Assembly: GCA_026770025.1 (NCBI GenBank)
Contig: JAMXDE010000028.1
Coordinates: 1-64,000, forward strand
Direction: 5' to 3'
DNA from: Craspedostauros australis
Taxonomy: Eukaryota > Bacillariophyta > Bacillariophyceae > Mastogloiales > Achnanthaceae
Length of the DNA stretch: 64,000 nt
Translations under genes and position numbers: made by a program
Notes under the pieces: model-generated
The model's input: the letters and a program-made list of their open reading frames with translations, nothing else
What the model was told of the DNA's origin: nothing
Databases searched by the model: none
In this document: piece after piece, positions 54,182 to 64,000 of the stretch
Layout: each line of letters begins with the position of its first letter
Position numbering within the stretch: the first letter of the stretch is position 1

Positions 54182-57039
54182 TCATGCCACCTTTGCAGAC
54201 TTGGCGGATCGTGCCTCCTCGCCCAGAACGCTGCCGCGGTGCTTCTTTTCCACGCCCGAATCCGAGGAATCCTTATCCGTCAGCAAGTGCGCTTCACGGC
54301 AAGTGCTCACCTTCCTGCCCCTCTTGTTGTCCACCGGCTTCATCAGATCGCTGATGGCCATGACATCGACCAGCCATTGGGACATTTCGTCAGAATTCAT
54401 CTCTTTGGGTCGTTTGCGCAAAAGTTTGGCCCATCTGCGGCTGCGTTCCCGATTTGTCACTTTCCACTCAGCTGTGGTGCCGCCGTTGTTGTGTGTAGTG
54501 GCATTGACGTTCGCAGTGTTGCCACTTCTGCCTTGGTGCTCCGAAGCCGCGAGCGCTGGATCAGGTTGGTGCAAGGCGTCCACAGACGTCAGTGGCGTGT
54601 ACTTGCGCCGCTTCCTCCAAAACTTGGTGTCAAAGGTCTCAGCCTCTGTGAGCAAGATTCGGAGGAATGGATTGTTCTGAACGGCAGCGTGATCAATTCC
54701 AGGCAGCGGCGGTCGTTTCTTGCGCTGGTCTTTACGCGATCGGGAGTTGCCCGGTCGCTGTCCATCCACTCTCACATCCCGTTTGGCATGGCGCGTTTTG
54801 GAGCGGACCTCCTTGGGCGGGCCGGATGGCGTTTTGGCTCGAACTCCGGCACTGCGGTTCTTCTCGCCATTGCGGGACTTCTTCGTCGCGCGGTTCTTTG
54901 CCTTGACGCCGCTGCTGGAGACCGGCAACGTGACCGTTCTGGGCGCGTCGACGGGATGGCACTGCAACGACGACATGGTCGTGGAGGTGTCGCTCTTGCC
55001 GATGGAATTCTGCTCGTGCGTTTTGTTGGCAGAGCTGGATTTGACCGGGACAAGCAACGTCGACGGTCTCTCAGGCGAAGGTTGGGGCGGAGGCGGTGCT
55101 GGCGCCAGCGAGGCTGCGGCCATGCTCTGCATCTGATCTCTGTGCCTGTGTCTGTTCCCGAAATTCCGTTTGGCAACAGGCGCATTGCAGAAGGCACAGT
55201 AGCGAAACTTGATCCCACTATCATGGCAAAGCGGATGCGAGCACACCAGGTTTGCACCGTGCTTGATAGTTGGTTGCAATTCGAAGAATGCCGTCTGTCG
55301 GATGCATCGAGTTGGATTGGATTGGATTAGATTGGATGCAGTTGAATTGAGTAGGACGAGAGTGTAAAATGGAATGGTAGGAGTGTTGGTGAGACAACAA
55401 GGTCGAGATGGTTCAAGAGCATATGATTGAGTGCTATACCATACCACATCGTACGCATGTGCAATGGCACTACAAAAGACCACTGGGACAAGGTACCCAC
55501 CTTGATGTTGTGATGCATCGGCATGCCACGTGCTCGGCAAGGCAATCGGATGGGACGGTTTGTGGACGAGGACGAGGCTGATTCGGAGCCGTTGGCGAGA
55601 GAAGAGAAAGATCGTTTCTGTGATAAACCCATCGCGTCTCCGCTGCCGGAGGTGTTGTTGGTGCTTTGGTTCGTCGCCGTCGCAGAGTGCAGCGCAGCAA
55701 GGTTGCTCGGCTTACGCGCGGTTGCCAGTCCGTTCGGCGTGGCAGGAGGAGGTTGCCCGCCTGGATGGTTTGTTGGTTGCGTCTGCGGGTTGGGAGCTCC
55801 GCTTGCGGATGCCAGAGCTGCGCCGGCGATGATAGCTGTTGCCGCGGCCATGGAATCCGGAGCTGCCATGGGCTGTCCCGAGAGCAGCGCGAGCGTCGAG
55901 AACGCAGCCATTGGGCTGTTAGCGAGCATTCCAAGCGGGTTGCTGTTGTTATTGTTCGTTGGTTGCTGCTGCTGGTGCTGCTGCTGCTGCTGCTGGTGGT
56001 AGCGTTGTTGTTGTTGTTGCTGTTGCATCATCTGTAGAATGAATGGATTCTGCGATACTTGCTGCTGCATTTCGTGGTGTTGAACATTGACGTTCTGGGA
56101 TGGCTGGTTAGAATCCTGAGCAACTCCGGTGGTTGAACGCGCCACCGGTGTGAGGGTTTGGTTGAGAGCTGCCTGCATGAGGAAGCTTTGAAGAAGGTTC
56201 TGCTGAGGATTGAGCATGAGAGGATGTGGTGTGGCTGGAGCTGGAGCGGCCGGAGCGGGAGGTGGGGCAGTGACCTGCGTTGCCTGTTGCTGAAGGAATA
56301 TGCGATGGATGGCCTGCATTGTCACGTCTACTGGTGGCATGTGTTGCGCTGGTTGCGATGCAGGTGAGGCATTGATCGGAAGCGTTTCCGTGCAGGCGAC
56401 CATTCTTGGAGTTGTGACTGCAGGCGCGGTGGAGGATACGTTAGGCTGATCAGTGGCAGGAGCAGCGGTACGGCAGTGCGTTGCATTGCGAAGCGCATTA
56501 ACGATTGGCCCGCCTCCCGGCAGAGCAGCTGAAAGATTCTGCAGGAATGCAGGTTCGTTGGTCGGTTGGCCATTGCCTTGGCTGTTGCGCCGGGCATTGG
56601 CCTGGACGAATGGGTTTAACTGATTGGGCTGTTGTTGGTGTTGGTGGATGGATCGCGGAGAAGTTTGATCCATCGCTGGTGGCCGAGCGAGTGCCGGCAC
56701 TGTCCTTGCCGTCGCCTGATCACCAGGAGGCATGGTTGGAGGCTTCTGCGCCTGTCGAGAGACAGCGGCATCCACTAGAAAGGCGAAAGGGGAGGCTTCT
56801 GTGGTCTCGGAATTGGGCTGGTTCGTATTTCGGCTGTTGTCAGCGTGATGGACCTTGGTTGTCGACGCCGTGGATGCGGACATGGTTGGCGCTGTCGATG
56901 CTGTGGGTGCCGTGGGTGCTGCGAGGCCATCACGGACACCACCACCCGAAGCAGCAGCAGCAGATCCGTTGCCTCCTCCAGATGCTGCACCTTCGGAAGC
57001 TTTTGCGTCAATCGTCTTGCGGCGTTTGAACTTCAGCAT
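54182..57039 (-). CDS. Low-complexity protein with a C-x4-C-x9-C-x2-C cluster (883 aa)
   Basis: Exon 1 is 57039-55501, the intron 55500-55295 (206 bp, donor GTGGGT, acceptor CATCCGACAG), and exon 2 55294-54182. The start ATG gives MLKFKRRKTIDAKASEG. Exon 1 encodes Ala/Thr/Pro-rich and poly-Gln stretches (Q/H-rich run around residues 335-360) and ends PIRLPCRARGMPMHHNIK. Exon 2 begins TAFFELQPTIKHGANLVCSH, and the two halves form a compact domain around the junction. CSHPLCHDSGIKFRYCAFC (about 531-549) is a likely zinc site, followed by PVAKRNFGNRHRH. From memory, similar HG…CSH…C…KFRYC…C…PVAKRNF segments recur in many diatom proteins of unknown function; I could not check. The basic, Ser/Arg-rich C-terminus suggests a nuclear protein, which is a guess. 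Confidence 0.75.
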
Positions 57040-58084
57040 GATTCTCCTCTCTCTTGCTTTTTGTTTGTTGTTTGTTGGTTGATTGTGCGAGCTGCTTACA
57101 ATTATAAAAGTATTGTTCGTTCCACTAACTGCCAATACGACAATGTCCTCTGGAGAGCCTGTTGACTGTTGAATGTCGATTGTTGATTGTTGATTGTTGA
57201 ATATCTGGTTGTTTGGTTGTGAAGTGTGGAAGTATGGAGAACAGAGCGCGGAACTGTGGGGGCAGTGTCTTGAAGCCTTGGTGTTCGTTTCGACAAAGGC
57301 GTCGCTGCAACAATCTGCACAACGTCAAGGCAACAGCGCAGCACAGGCGCGCAAGGTATGTGTCTGTGTCTGCGTGACTTGTCGTGGATGCGACGAGTTG
57401 TAGATGTCGATGCGAGCTCAATTGCGGCGTGGCGCGCCTGTCCGTCGTGGCTTCCTTTCGCCTCTCCACAACGCACAACAAACACAAGTTCTGCGTTCGT
57501 CGATTGTTCACAAATGGGAGCAGTTGGTGTTGTGGTTGTAGCGATCACGTGTGGATTGTTGCCTTGTTGACTGCCGCTTTGTTGCGAACAAACACTCACA
57601 TACGTCGATTCTGCCGGGTTGGTCCCTAAATGGAATCAGTCGTATGCCACGTGAGCACAGAATATACTTCTTTAGTCCCTAATATGACGTCACTCAATAG
57701 AGTCAAGGAACAAAAAACGATCATCTCTCAATGGACTTCGCCAAAACTCCGTCACACCACGGTTCGGGTGCGTGAAGAACAACACAGAATGGGTGGCATC
57801 ATGACGACGTCAGAACCGTTGCTGGCAGCACAATTGTTCGCCGTCCGCAGTTGTCATGGGCGTTCGCATCAAGATTGACATCAACATCGTCGACGGCTCC
57901 AGTGGCGCAATTCTCGACGAACAACAGAATCACACAACGTCTCTTTGTTCATGTGCACCATCACTCCACTATACTCGAATGTCCAGATACTCTAGCTCGT
58001 AGAATACAACTGTGCGCCACTGGTGCGGTGATAGCGCAGCATAGGTCATACAAGAGAGGTCACACGAACGGAAACGAATCGACA
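57040..58084. other. Divergent promoter region
   Basis: About 1 kb lies between two divergent genes. It has a short run of TTGATTGTTGATTGTTGA (near 57178-57200) and no recognised gene. The open frame of the downstream gene extends upstream to 57851 without an ATG, so a longer N-terminus through an unseen exon is possible. Confidence 0.5.
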
Positions 58085-59236
58085 ATGGATGCCCATGAAA
58101 GAGACAGGCGAGCAGCAACGGACAGGCAAGGCAAGGCCTGTACCAATACGCTCCGCAAGGACATCATCGACTTGTCGCAACATGATGGTGGCGACCAGGC
58201 CGGGGGTGCCCCAGGAGATGGCAGCAATGCCAACAAGACGAAAAGCAACAACAGCAGCAGCATCGACAACATCAACATCAACGATTCAAGAGGCAGCCAA
58301 GCGAAAGATGCCACCAACAGCAACAGTCAAAGAAACAGTCAAAGCAACAACAACGATGGCGACGGTGAACATCGCAAGCAACAATCGCACAGCGCAATTA
58401 ACGCACCATCATCTTCCGACGCAGCTGCGAAAACGACGAGGAAATGTCTGCATCTCAATGTCGGCGCTTATCACCAACTCGAGGTCATCGTCCACGTGCG
58501 CCGCGTGGATTGGAAGTGGTTTCAGGAAGGCTACGATTCGCACATCGAAGACGAGATGTTCTCGCTGCTGCAAGAGGCCGTCTTGCCTCGCATGTTCGCG
58601 GACGAGTTGGAGCAGTACTATCGCTGGCGTCATCCCAATCGCTTTCCGCCGTCCAACGACTTTGCGACGATCCATGCGGGCCGCGGTGCACCCAAACGGC
58701 GAGGCAAAGGGAAGCGCAAGGCAACTGGTGCCAACGCAACCTCCGCATCCAAAGCAACCAAGCGCAAGGCCATGGCATGCGACGAAAAGCCGAATGACAA
58801 GCCAACGAAGGACGTGTACTACGCATTCGGCGACTCCATCCAGCTGGCGTACCGTCTGCGGCCGATCAAGAAGCTCGATCGAACAGCTTCGCTCGTGATT
58901 TCGCGTATCAGCAATGCCAGCGTCAACGTCATGCCTGGCAATGCCGATGATGGTACCAATGCAGACAAGCGCAAGGCCTCACGGAAGAAGCGAGCGGTCG
59001 GTGCCAACAGCTCATCAACCACGCGCTTTATGGAGCGGATCAAGCTGTCGCAGCGGTTGCTGGTTTGGTGCTGTCGCGTGGACACCGTCAACCCCATCAA
59101 TCCCGATCCGGCCAACTTTGGGTTCTTCCGTCCAGATATGGTGCCGATGGCATCGTTGTTTCGGCATCTGGGTGCGGACAATGATATCGACGAAGTCGAC
59201 AGCGACTCCAGCGAAGAAGAGAATGAATTCGAATAG
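58085..59236 (+). CDS. Hypothetical protein, Asn/Ser-rich N-terminus and conserved-looking core (383 aa)
   Basis: An intronless frame from ATG 58085 (MDAHERDRRAATDRQGK). Residues 40-120 are Asn/Ser/Asp-rich and probably disordered. Residues about 122-205 read like a folded domain (HLNVGAYHQLEVIVHVRRVD, WFQEGYDSHIEDEMFSLLQE, EQYYRWRHPNRFPP). A second block is at about 240-270 (DVYYAFGDSIQLAYRLRPIK). Lys/Arg-rich linkers separate them, and the tail is acidic (DEVDSDSSEEENEFE). No family is recognised. The alternation of basic linkers and an acidic tail would fit a nuclear protein. Confidence 0.65.
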   Translation: MDAHERDRRAATDRQGKACTNTLRKDIIDLSQHDGGDQAGGAPGDGSNANKTKSNNSSSIDNININDSRGSQAKDATNSNSQRNSQSNNNDGDGEHRKQQSHSAINAPSSSDAAAKTTRKCLHLNVGAYHQLEVIVHVRRVDWKWFQEGYDSHIEDEMFSLLQEAVLPRMFADELEQYYRWRHPNRFPPSNDFATIHAGRGAPKRRGKGKRKATGANATSASKATKRKAMACDEKPNDKPTKDVYYAFGDSIQLAYRLRPIKKLDRTASLVISRISNASVNVMPGNADDGTNADKRKASRKKRAVGANSSSTTRFMERIKLSQRLLVWCCRVDTVNPINPDPANFGFFRPDMVPMASLFRHLGADNDIDEVDSDSSEEENEFE

Positions 59237-59253
59237 AGTAGAGTAGAGTAGAG
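59234..59253. repeat. (AGAGT)n microsatellite
   Basis: About four AGAGT units directly follow the stop codon of the upstream gene. Confidence 0.7.
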
Positions 59254-60794
59254 CCGACCACGAGTTGGGCAGCGGAACTCGTACTCATCGAACAGAGCAG
59301 GTAAGAGCATGTTCGTCACTCATGTTCATTCATGTGCCAAGATACAGTCACGCACGCATTTGTAGGCTGCTGATGGTATGGCCTGCACTATCATGTGAAG
59401 GATTGGAGTTCTGTGGAGTGAAGTGGAGTCGAGTGAAGGACTCTCTCTCTCTCTCCCTCCAGAGAGCGAGTGTGGAGACCGCCCACACGGCGTATTAGTC
59501 TTCTGTGTATTCCAATACTCCGAGGATGCGTTGCTCTCTCCAGTTTCATTTGCCTTGATAGCAATGTTGAAGGGGCGTTTGAGGGGGCGCTTGTGCAGGC
59601 GCTGAGCCCAACAACGGGATGTGGAGCCAGTGCTCGACCGGCACTTCCAGGCAAACCATTGGTGCATGCGATCGTGCCAAGCGAGATGTTGCAGAGTATG
59701 AAGCGGTACCTTCACTGGCTTCGATGCGGTTCGACTCTCCGTTGTCGATTGTGAACAATGACTATCCACCTGAACTGGGCGATCCGTCTGAACCAAACCG
59801 ATGCATTCATTGTGTTCTACCTTCACCATCGTAGGTACCGCTGGAATTCGGTCTTGGGAGACTGTTCTGATTCTGAGCACAGTTTCTCTCGTGTTTTGAA
59901 TTATTATATGTCCTGTCTTCGAACTCGTGGTCGTGCTCGCAGAGACCGTTGTGTCGACGCCATACTTGAGTTGCGCATTTGGTATTGGTATTGGTAGGCC
60001 GGCCGACAAGTCGATTGTCCTAAGTCCCAATCCTGTTTGGCGGTAGGTGTGATGGTACGGCTACGAGCCAGAAGGCCCACAGACCAGAGAAAGTTTGCGG
60101 AAGAGAGCGGAGCGCAAGCGCCTCTCTGCTCAAGCTTGTGGGCGTGCTCTGCGTGCACTCGGCACTCCACGATTCCGCTCTAGGTCTGCTTTATCAACCG
60201 AGTGTGAGTACGTGGAGGGATTCTCTGTGCTATTTCCTGTCCGCGCTAACAATGGCGGAATGCCATGGGCGGGATGAGAGGATCTGTCATCTTCGACCTA
60301 TGAGGTACCAAAATGAACCCGGTGCCTTCCAATACCTCGGAGGAGCGCCGCCAGCGTGTACTTTCATCGTCAGGCGAGTAGTTCTCTCTGCGTGTGTTGA
60401 TGGAGCGTGATGTCGAAACGAGAAACGACGCGCGGAGTCGATTTGCGTTGTCTTGCTCCATGATGGACAACATGCGGAGGCGTGAGCAAAGGCGGTTTGA
60501 TTGTGGATGTTAAAAACTGCCAAACCAAGAAGCTGTTTCCTTACGAATCCTTTGCTGTTGTCCCTCTCCCTTCCATGCTCCTTTGACTGCAATACCAAGA
60601 CCGAAGGAATGCGGCACGTAATCCGTGAAGTGCTCGCAAAGAGCAGTGCACGCATCGTCCACTTTCGAGCAACCATACTCGTTGGGAGCGAAATCTAAAG
60701 GTCATGGATGTGAGTTCTGCCCATTCATGGCAACTCGATGTGATGAGAGGAGGTATTGGAAGGAGTGTCCGGATAGTTGGATGAAAGAGTGAGC

Positions 60795-60816
60795 GAGTGA
60801 GTGAGTGAGTGAGTGA
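60795..60816. repeat. (GAGT)n microsatellite
   Basis: About five GAGT units lie within a longer GA/GT-rich purine tract (60783-60850). Confidence 0.75.
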
Positions 60817-61143
60817 AAGAGTGATTGGGCGGGCGGATGAGCGAGTGGTTGGTTGGATGGAGGCGTACATGGAACGCGACAACAAAATGCTCCACCCAAG
60901 GGGAGCATCGAATCCTTTCGAAGGTTCTTTTGATCACCCAAACAAGTATTATACTCAACACGCACGAACATGACACAACACTGGTGGGAGTACAAGTCCT
61001 AATACCTTGTCCTCAGCTGTGCGTTGCGGTCCGTGCACCAAAACGTGTGTGGATGCAAAGAACGAATACAGATTTGGTCGTACGCGTACGTTACCTCGAC
61101 AGCATTCGTGTCCCCAGCGCAAAGGAACGCCAGACCATTCCAA

Positions 61144-61161
61144 TCTCTCTCTCTCTCTCTC
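61144..61161. repeat. (CT)n microsatellite
   Basis: Nine CT units are followed at once by CCACAG, so this could double as a polypyrimidine tract and 3' splice site. Confidence 0.75.
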
Positions 61162-62304
61162 CACAGGGTGGGAGAATTCGAGTACAATGCAATGGATGCT
61201 TATTTCTTCATGGGGGCGGGACATGATGTCCTCTTCCCCTTCTTGTGTCAATGTTTGCATCGGTCCAGGATCGATCAATGCATCCGTCAATCTGCCAGTC
61301 TATTTATGTGGATCGTATCTCTTTGCGGGCATCCTCTTGCACGAGCACATTCACGGCAACCCAGGTAAAAATAGAGGTGCCGGTTGCAATACGATCACAT
61401 GGACGAGAGGCATGCAAACATCTAACCAAGGGGGAGAGCCAAATAACCATTCGCCTCTCGCATTCTGCTCCAGCACTTCCATGCACACACGCACTCTTCC
61501 TCCCTCCGTGGTTGCGTTCGTCGAGGCAGGTACCGGGGGTCATGGTGATCCTTGTGCGCGAAGACCTCCGCAGCGGCGCCGCAAAGACGAAGGCATCGCA
61601 AGAGAGAGATGTTAAGCCGTGTGCCTTGTGCGGCTTCTCACAAGCGGCACCACGTCACGCCATTTCGTCGATTGACTGATTGATTGATTGGCCGATTTGT
61701 CACTTGTGTTGGCGACTTGGTGCCGCGAACACTCACACTATGCCGTTTTGACACAAGCACGTCACGACCAACAACCGAGAAATGTGCGGGTCATAGCGGC
61801 AGGGGGAAGAATGGAGAAGAATCGCGATCGGTCTTGCGGTGTGCCGCATCTGAAATGTCCGCCGCGACGAAGTGGACAAAGAAGGAGGAACCAGTTCTCG
61901 TCAAGGCAAGAACAGCGGAGCGAAACAGAGCACATACGTGTGCATGATGGGAAACGAACAAGTCGACCCATGCCTCCGCCACAACTCTACCCGTAATTTG
62001 GAGAGGCACCACCAAATATCCTTGGGTAGAATGGCTCGTAGAGTCGAGCAGAGTACTATTTTGCTCTAAAAGCATGTGCTTGCATGTACTGTGCGCACAA
62101 TGTAGTTTCAGCGAGATAGTACGCAGACAAACAGGCACCGTCTTGTTCCCTGCCTTCCATAACGCCAAACCGTTAAGGCAAGACAAACCGTGTCTGTAGA
62201 GGTGTGCTGCATGGTAGTATCTGTTTTGTCGGCGTTGGCCGTGTTCATCGCCATCCAGCGAAGCCCCGTGTTCATGTCTGGGTGCGCCCAAGTGTTCGCC
62301 GTGA

Positions 62305-62362
62305 CCCGTGTTCATCTCTGACCGTGTCCCGTGTTCATCTCTGACCGTGTCCCGTGTCCATC
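62305..62362. repeat. 23-bp tandem repeat, 2.5 units
   Basis: Two exact copies of a 23-bp unit (CCCGTGTTCATC plus TCTGACCGTGT) and part of a third lie in tandem, with a diverged further copy near 62265-62285. Confidence 0.8.
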
Positions 62363-63903
62363 AAAATACGATTGCGTGCGAGTCGAGGATGCACGCAGCT
62401 CGAACTCCACCACGAAAGCGATCATGTCCTCCACGATCTTGTTGGTTATGCCCAAGCGACTCTTGGAGGATGTAGCGGCAGTGGGAGCGGGATCGGAACT
62501 GCTCTGCACCCCACATTGTACGGATTCGGCATGATCGTGGATGTAGCACCAAGGCTGGCTGGAGATGTGAAGGAAACTCACGATGAGGCAAAGCCATGAT
62601 AGCATTTGGCTCAGAGTATTGGTAGAATACTCTGCCTACTCGCATTCACCCCACTCTACCGATGCTCTCATGAACATCCATCATAACTCGTACTTCTCTC
62701 CTCGATGCATCACTGTTCGTGTCCCCACCCAAAGAGGGACGGCCACGATGCAACACTTTTCATTCGCCTGGACGGTGAGGAACGAGCAAATGCGGAGAAG
62801 AGCACCACAGGGCCGACTTCACTCTTTGTGTGTTCTTGGAACCATCAAGCACACGCGAGTTAACGCAATTCCATCCGCAAAGGTTCTCTTCTGCTGCGCG
62901 ATCGTCAACGTAGCTGACGCGCACTTTCTGATCTGTGGAAGTTCCGGGTTTCTGTTCCCACCGTGGTTGGTTTCGCAATGTTTGCGTGATGGGTACATTC
63001 TGTTTCTACGAGTATGAGACACTGGCTCCGAGCCACGAGTAAAAATACGACGCTGCCGTTTTTCGCGTACACACGATGGAGGCGGCGAAGTTTTCATCCC
63101 TCCACACAGAGTCGAGAGGGAACGGAATCGTAGATTCTGTTGGGCCATTCAATGGCGAACTCCTGTGTCAGGGAAGAACTGATACCCACAGGCACCGTTT
63201 CTTGTGATGCGAAGTCCTGTCGTACGTTGGTGGCCACGTGAAAGGTACCGTGTCTGCAACCGTCATCCCACAATTGTTCACACTCCCGTACTATACTGAT
63301 GATACACACTAGCTTCTCTATTCTGCGCACTGGAACGTGGAAACGCTAACACACCTCTCTCACGCCAACAACCATTCCACAGAGAGGTACCGATGATCAT
63401 AGTGGTACTTGTGCCCCAGAGACACTCTCACTACGTCACGATGACCGTGCGCGTGTCCTGCATCCGGGAGTGGCAATGACCATCAGCGACATAGCATGTC
63501 GATTCAGTCGGTATTGCGCATTCTCAAGGGGGATAGCAGGGTCGAAAATATCCAATGTTACCACAATTGAAACCTCTTGGCTGACGTTGTGACATTCCAC
63601 GTTCAAGTATGCAGGTACCGCGGAACTGATGGTCGTTGGCCAACGCCTGCAACGACAAGTGTTCATTGCTATTTATCTCTTTGTTCCTCAAGGAAGATCG
63701 GCATGGGTGAATTTGTTCATTCCGCACGAAGGATCTGTGTGGTGCTTTGGTGGACCGAAAACAGCGCCACGAGTGTCGCTTCTCGCCAAACCGCCCGCAA
63801 GAGTCCTCCACTTCCACCAGAGTATTGTGACACCAGAAACCGCGATGTGAGCATGATGGTCTGCCGGAACGAACGCACTTGTTCTCTCTCTCTCTCTCTC
63901 CAG

Positions 63904-63938
63904 ATATGCGGTATGAGCACAAGTGCCTCCCTAAGCGT
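63904..63938 (+). other. Possible 35-nt internal exon
   Basis: A (CT)10 tract ends in CAG at 63901-63903 and a perfect GTGAGT donor starts at 63939. The 35 nt between are open in the frame reading MRYEHKCLPKR. The signals are textbook, but there is no support from homology or from neighbouring exons inside the window. Confidence 0.25.
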
Positions 63939-64000
63939 GTGAGTATGGCAGAGTAGAATAGGGTGCTCTGCTTTGCTCTGGGCTCTCTTGTTGGGTCCTC

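Larger units (their letters stand above)
59237..63903. other. Gene-poor stretch with simple repeats
   Basis: About 4.7 kb. The longest frames (about 200 codons at 61007-61615 and 234 codons on the minus strand at 59326-60030) show no domain, poor composition and many overlapping rivals. Several strong-looking donors occur on the plus strand (GTAAGA at 59301, GTGAGT near 60203, GTGAGG near 62776), as do (CT)nCAG acceptor-like tracts (near 59455, 61144-61166 and 63882-63903). A multi-exon transcript with small exons is therefore possible, but I could not assemble one. Confidence 0.45.

Noticed and set aside
54239-55330. A 363-codon plus-strand frame
   Set aside because: It is antisense to exon 2 of the Cys-cluster gene, has no domain, and competes with a spliced model that closes in phase.
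59326-60030. A 234-codon minus-strand frame
   Set aside because: Composition is Ser/Thr/His/Arg-rich with no domain, several rival frames overlap, and the start is not supported; treated as chance.

Overview
The window looks like nuclear DNA of a photosynthetic stramenopile, most likely a diatom. Two metabolic enzymes begin with a signal peptide followed by an ASAFAP-like plastid-import motif (…VEA|FAF… in a CDP-diacylglycerol synthase, …VGAFVP… in a prephenate dehydratase fusion). The genes carry few, short GT-AG introns (154-343 bp, nearly all phase 0), and two Ty1/copia-type LTR retrotransposons are present. The species call is an inference from these features.

Left part (1-25 kb), accessory and repeat-rich. 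A segment of about 7 kb is present twice in tandem (copy A: 1-3572 plus 12757-~16800; copy B: ~17477-~24090). Each copy holds, on the minus strand, a gene for an ankyrin-repeat/coiled-coil/BTB protein and, beyond its 3' end, a broken Ser/Arg/Pro-rich low-complexity gene. Copy A is split by a 9.2-kb copia element (3573-12756) whose exact target site can be read from the empty site in copy B. The ankyrin-BTB gene is open in copy A. In copy B it has an in-frame stop and an altered 3' end, but more ankyrin repeats.

Middle part (25-37 kb). A young-looking, whole copia element (25811-33752, near-identical LTRs, one 2083-codon open frame) sits inside a possible host reading frame. A diverged solo LTR of the same family lies inverted about 470 bp downstream, followed by a decayed ankyrin-repeat gene.

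Right part (39-59 kb), ordinary gene-dense chromosome. In order: a secreted protein of unknown function (+), GPI ethanolamine-phosphate transferase PIG-O (-), an MFS transporter (-), a plastid CDP-diacylglycerol synthase (+), a plastid prephenate dehydratase-TyrA fusion covering the Phe and Tyr branches (+), a low-complexity protein with a compact Cys cluster (-), and a conserved-looking hypothetical protein (+). I joined exons by phase and GT-AG signals; the six two- and three-exon models all close in frame. The last 4.8 kb (59.2-64 kb) has no gene I can recognise, only simple repeats and a possible small exon at its very end.

No obviously new molecular system was found. The best leads are the PDT-TyrA fusion, the ankyrin-coil-BTB tandem paralogs with homogenised 102-bp repeats, the membrane segments inside the first copia polyprotein, and the natural empty/filled insertion site.
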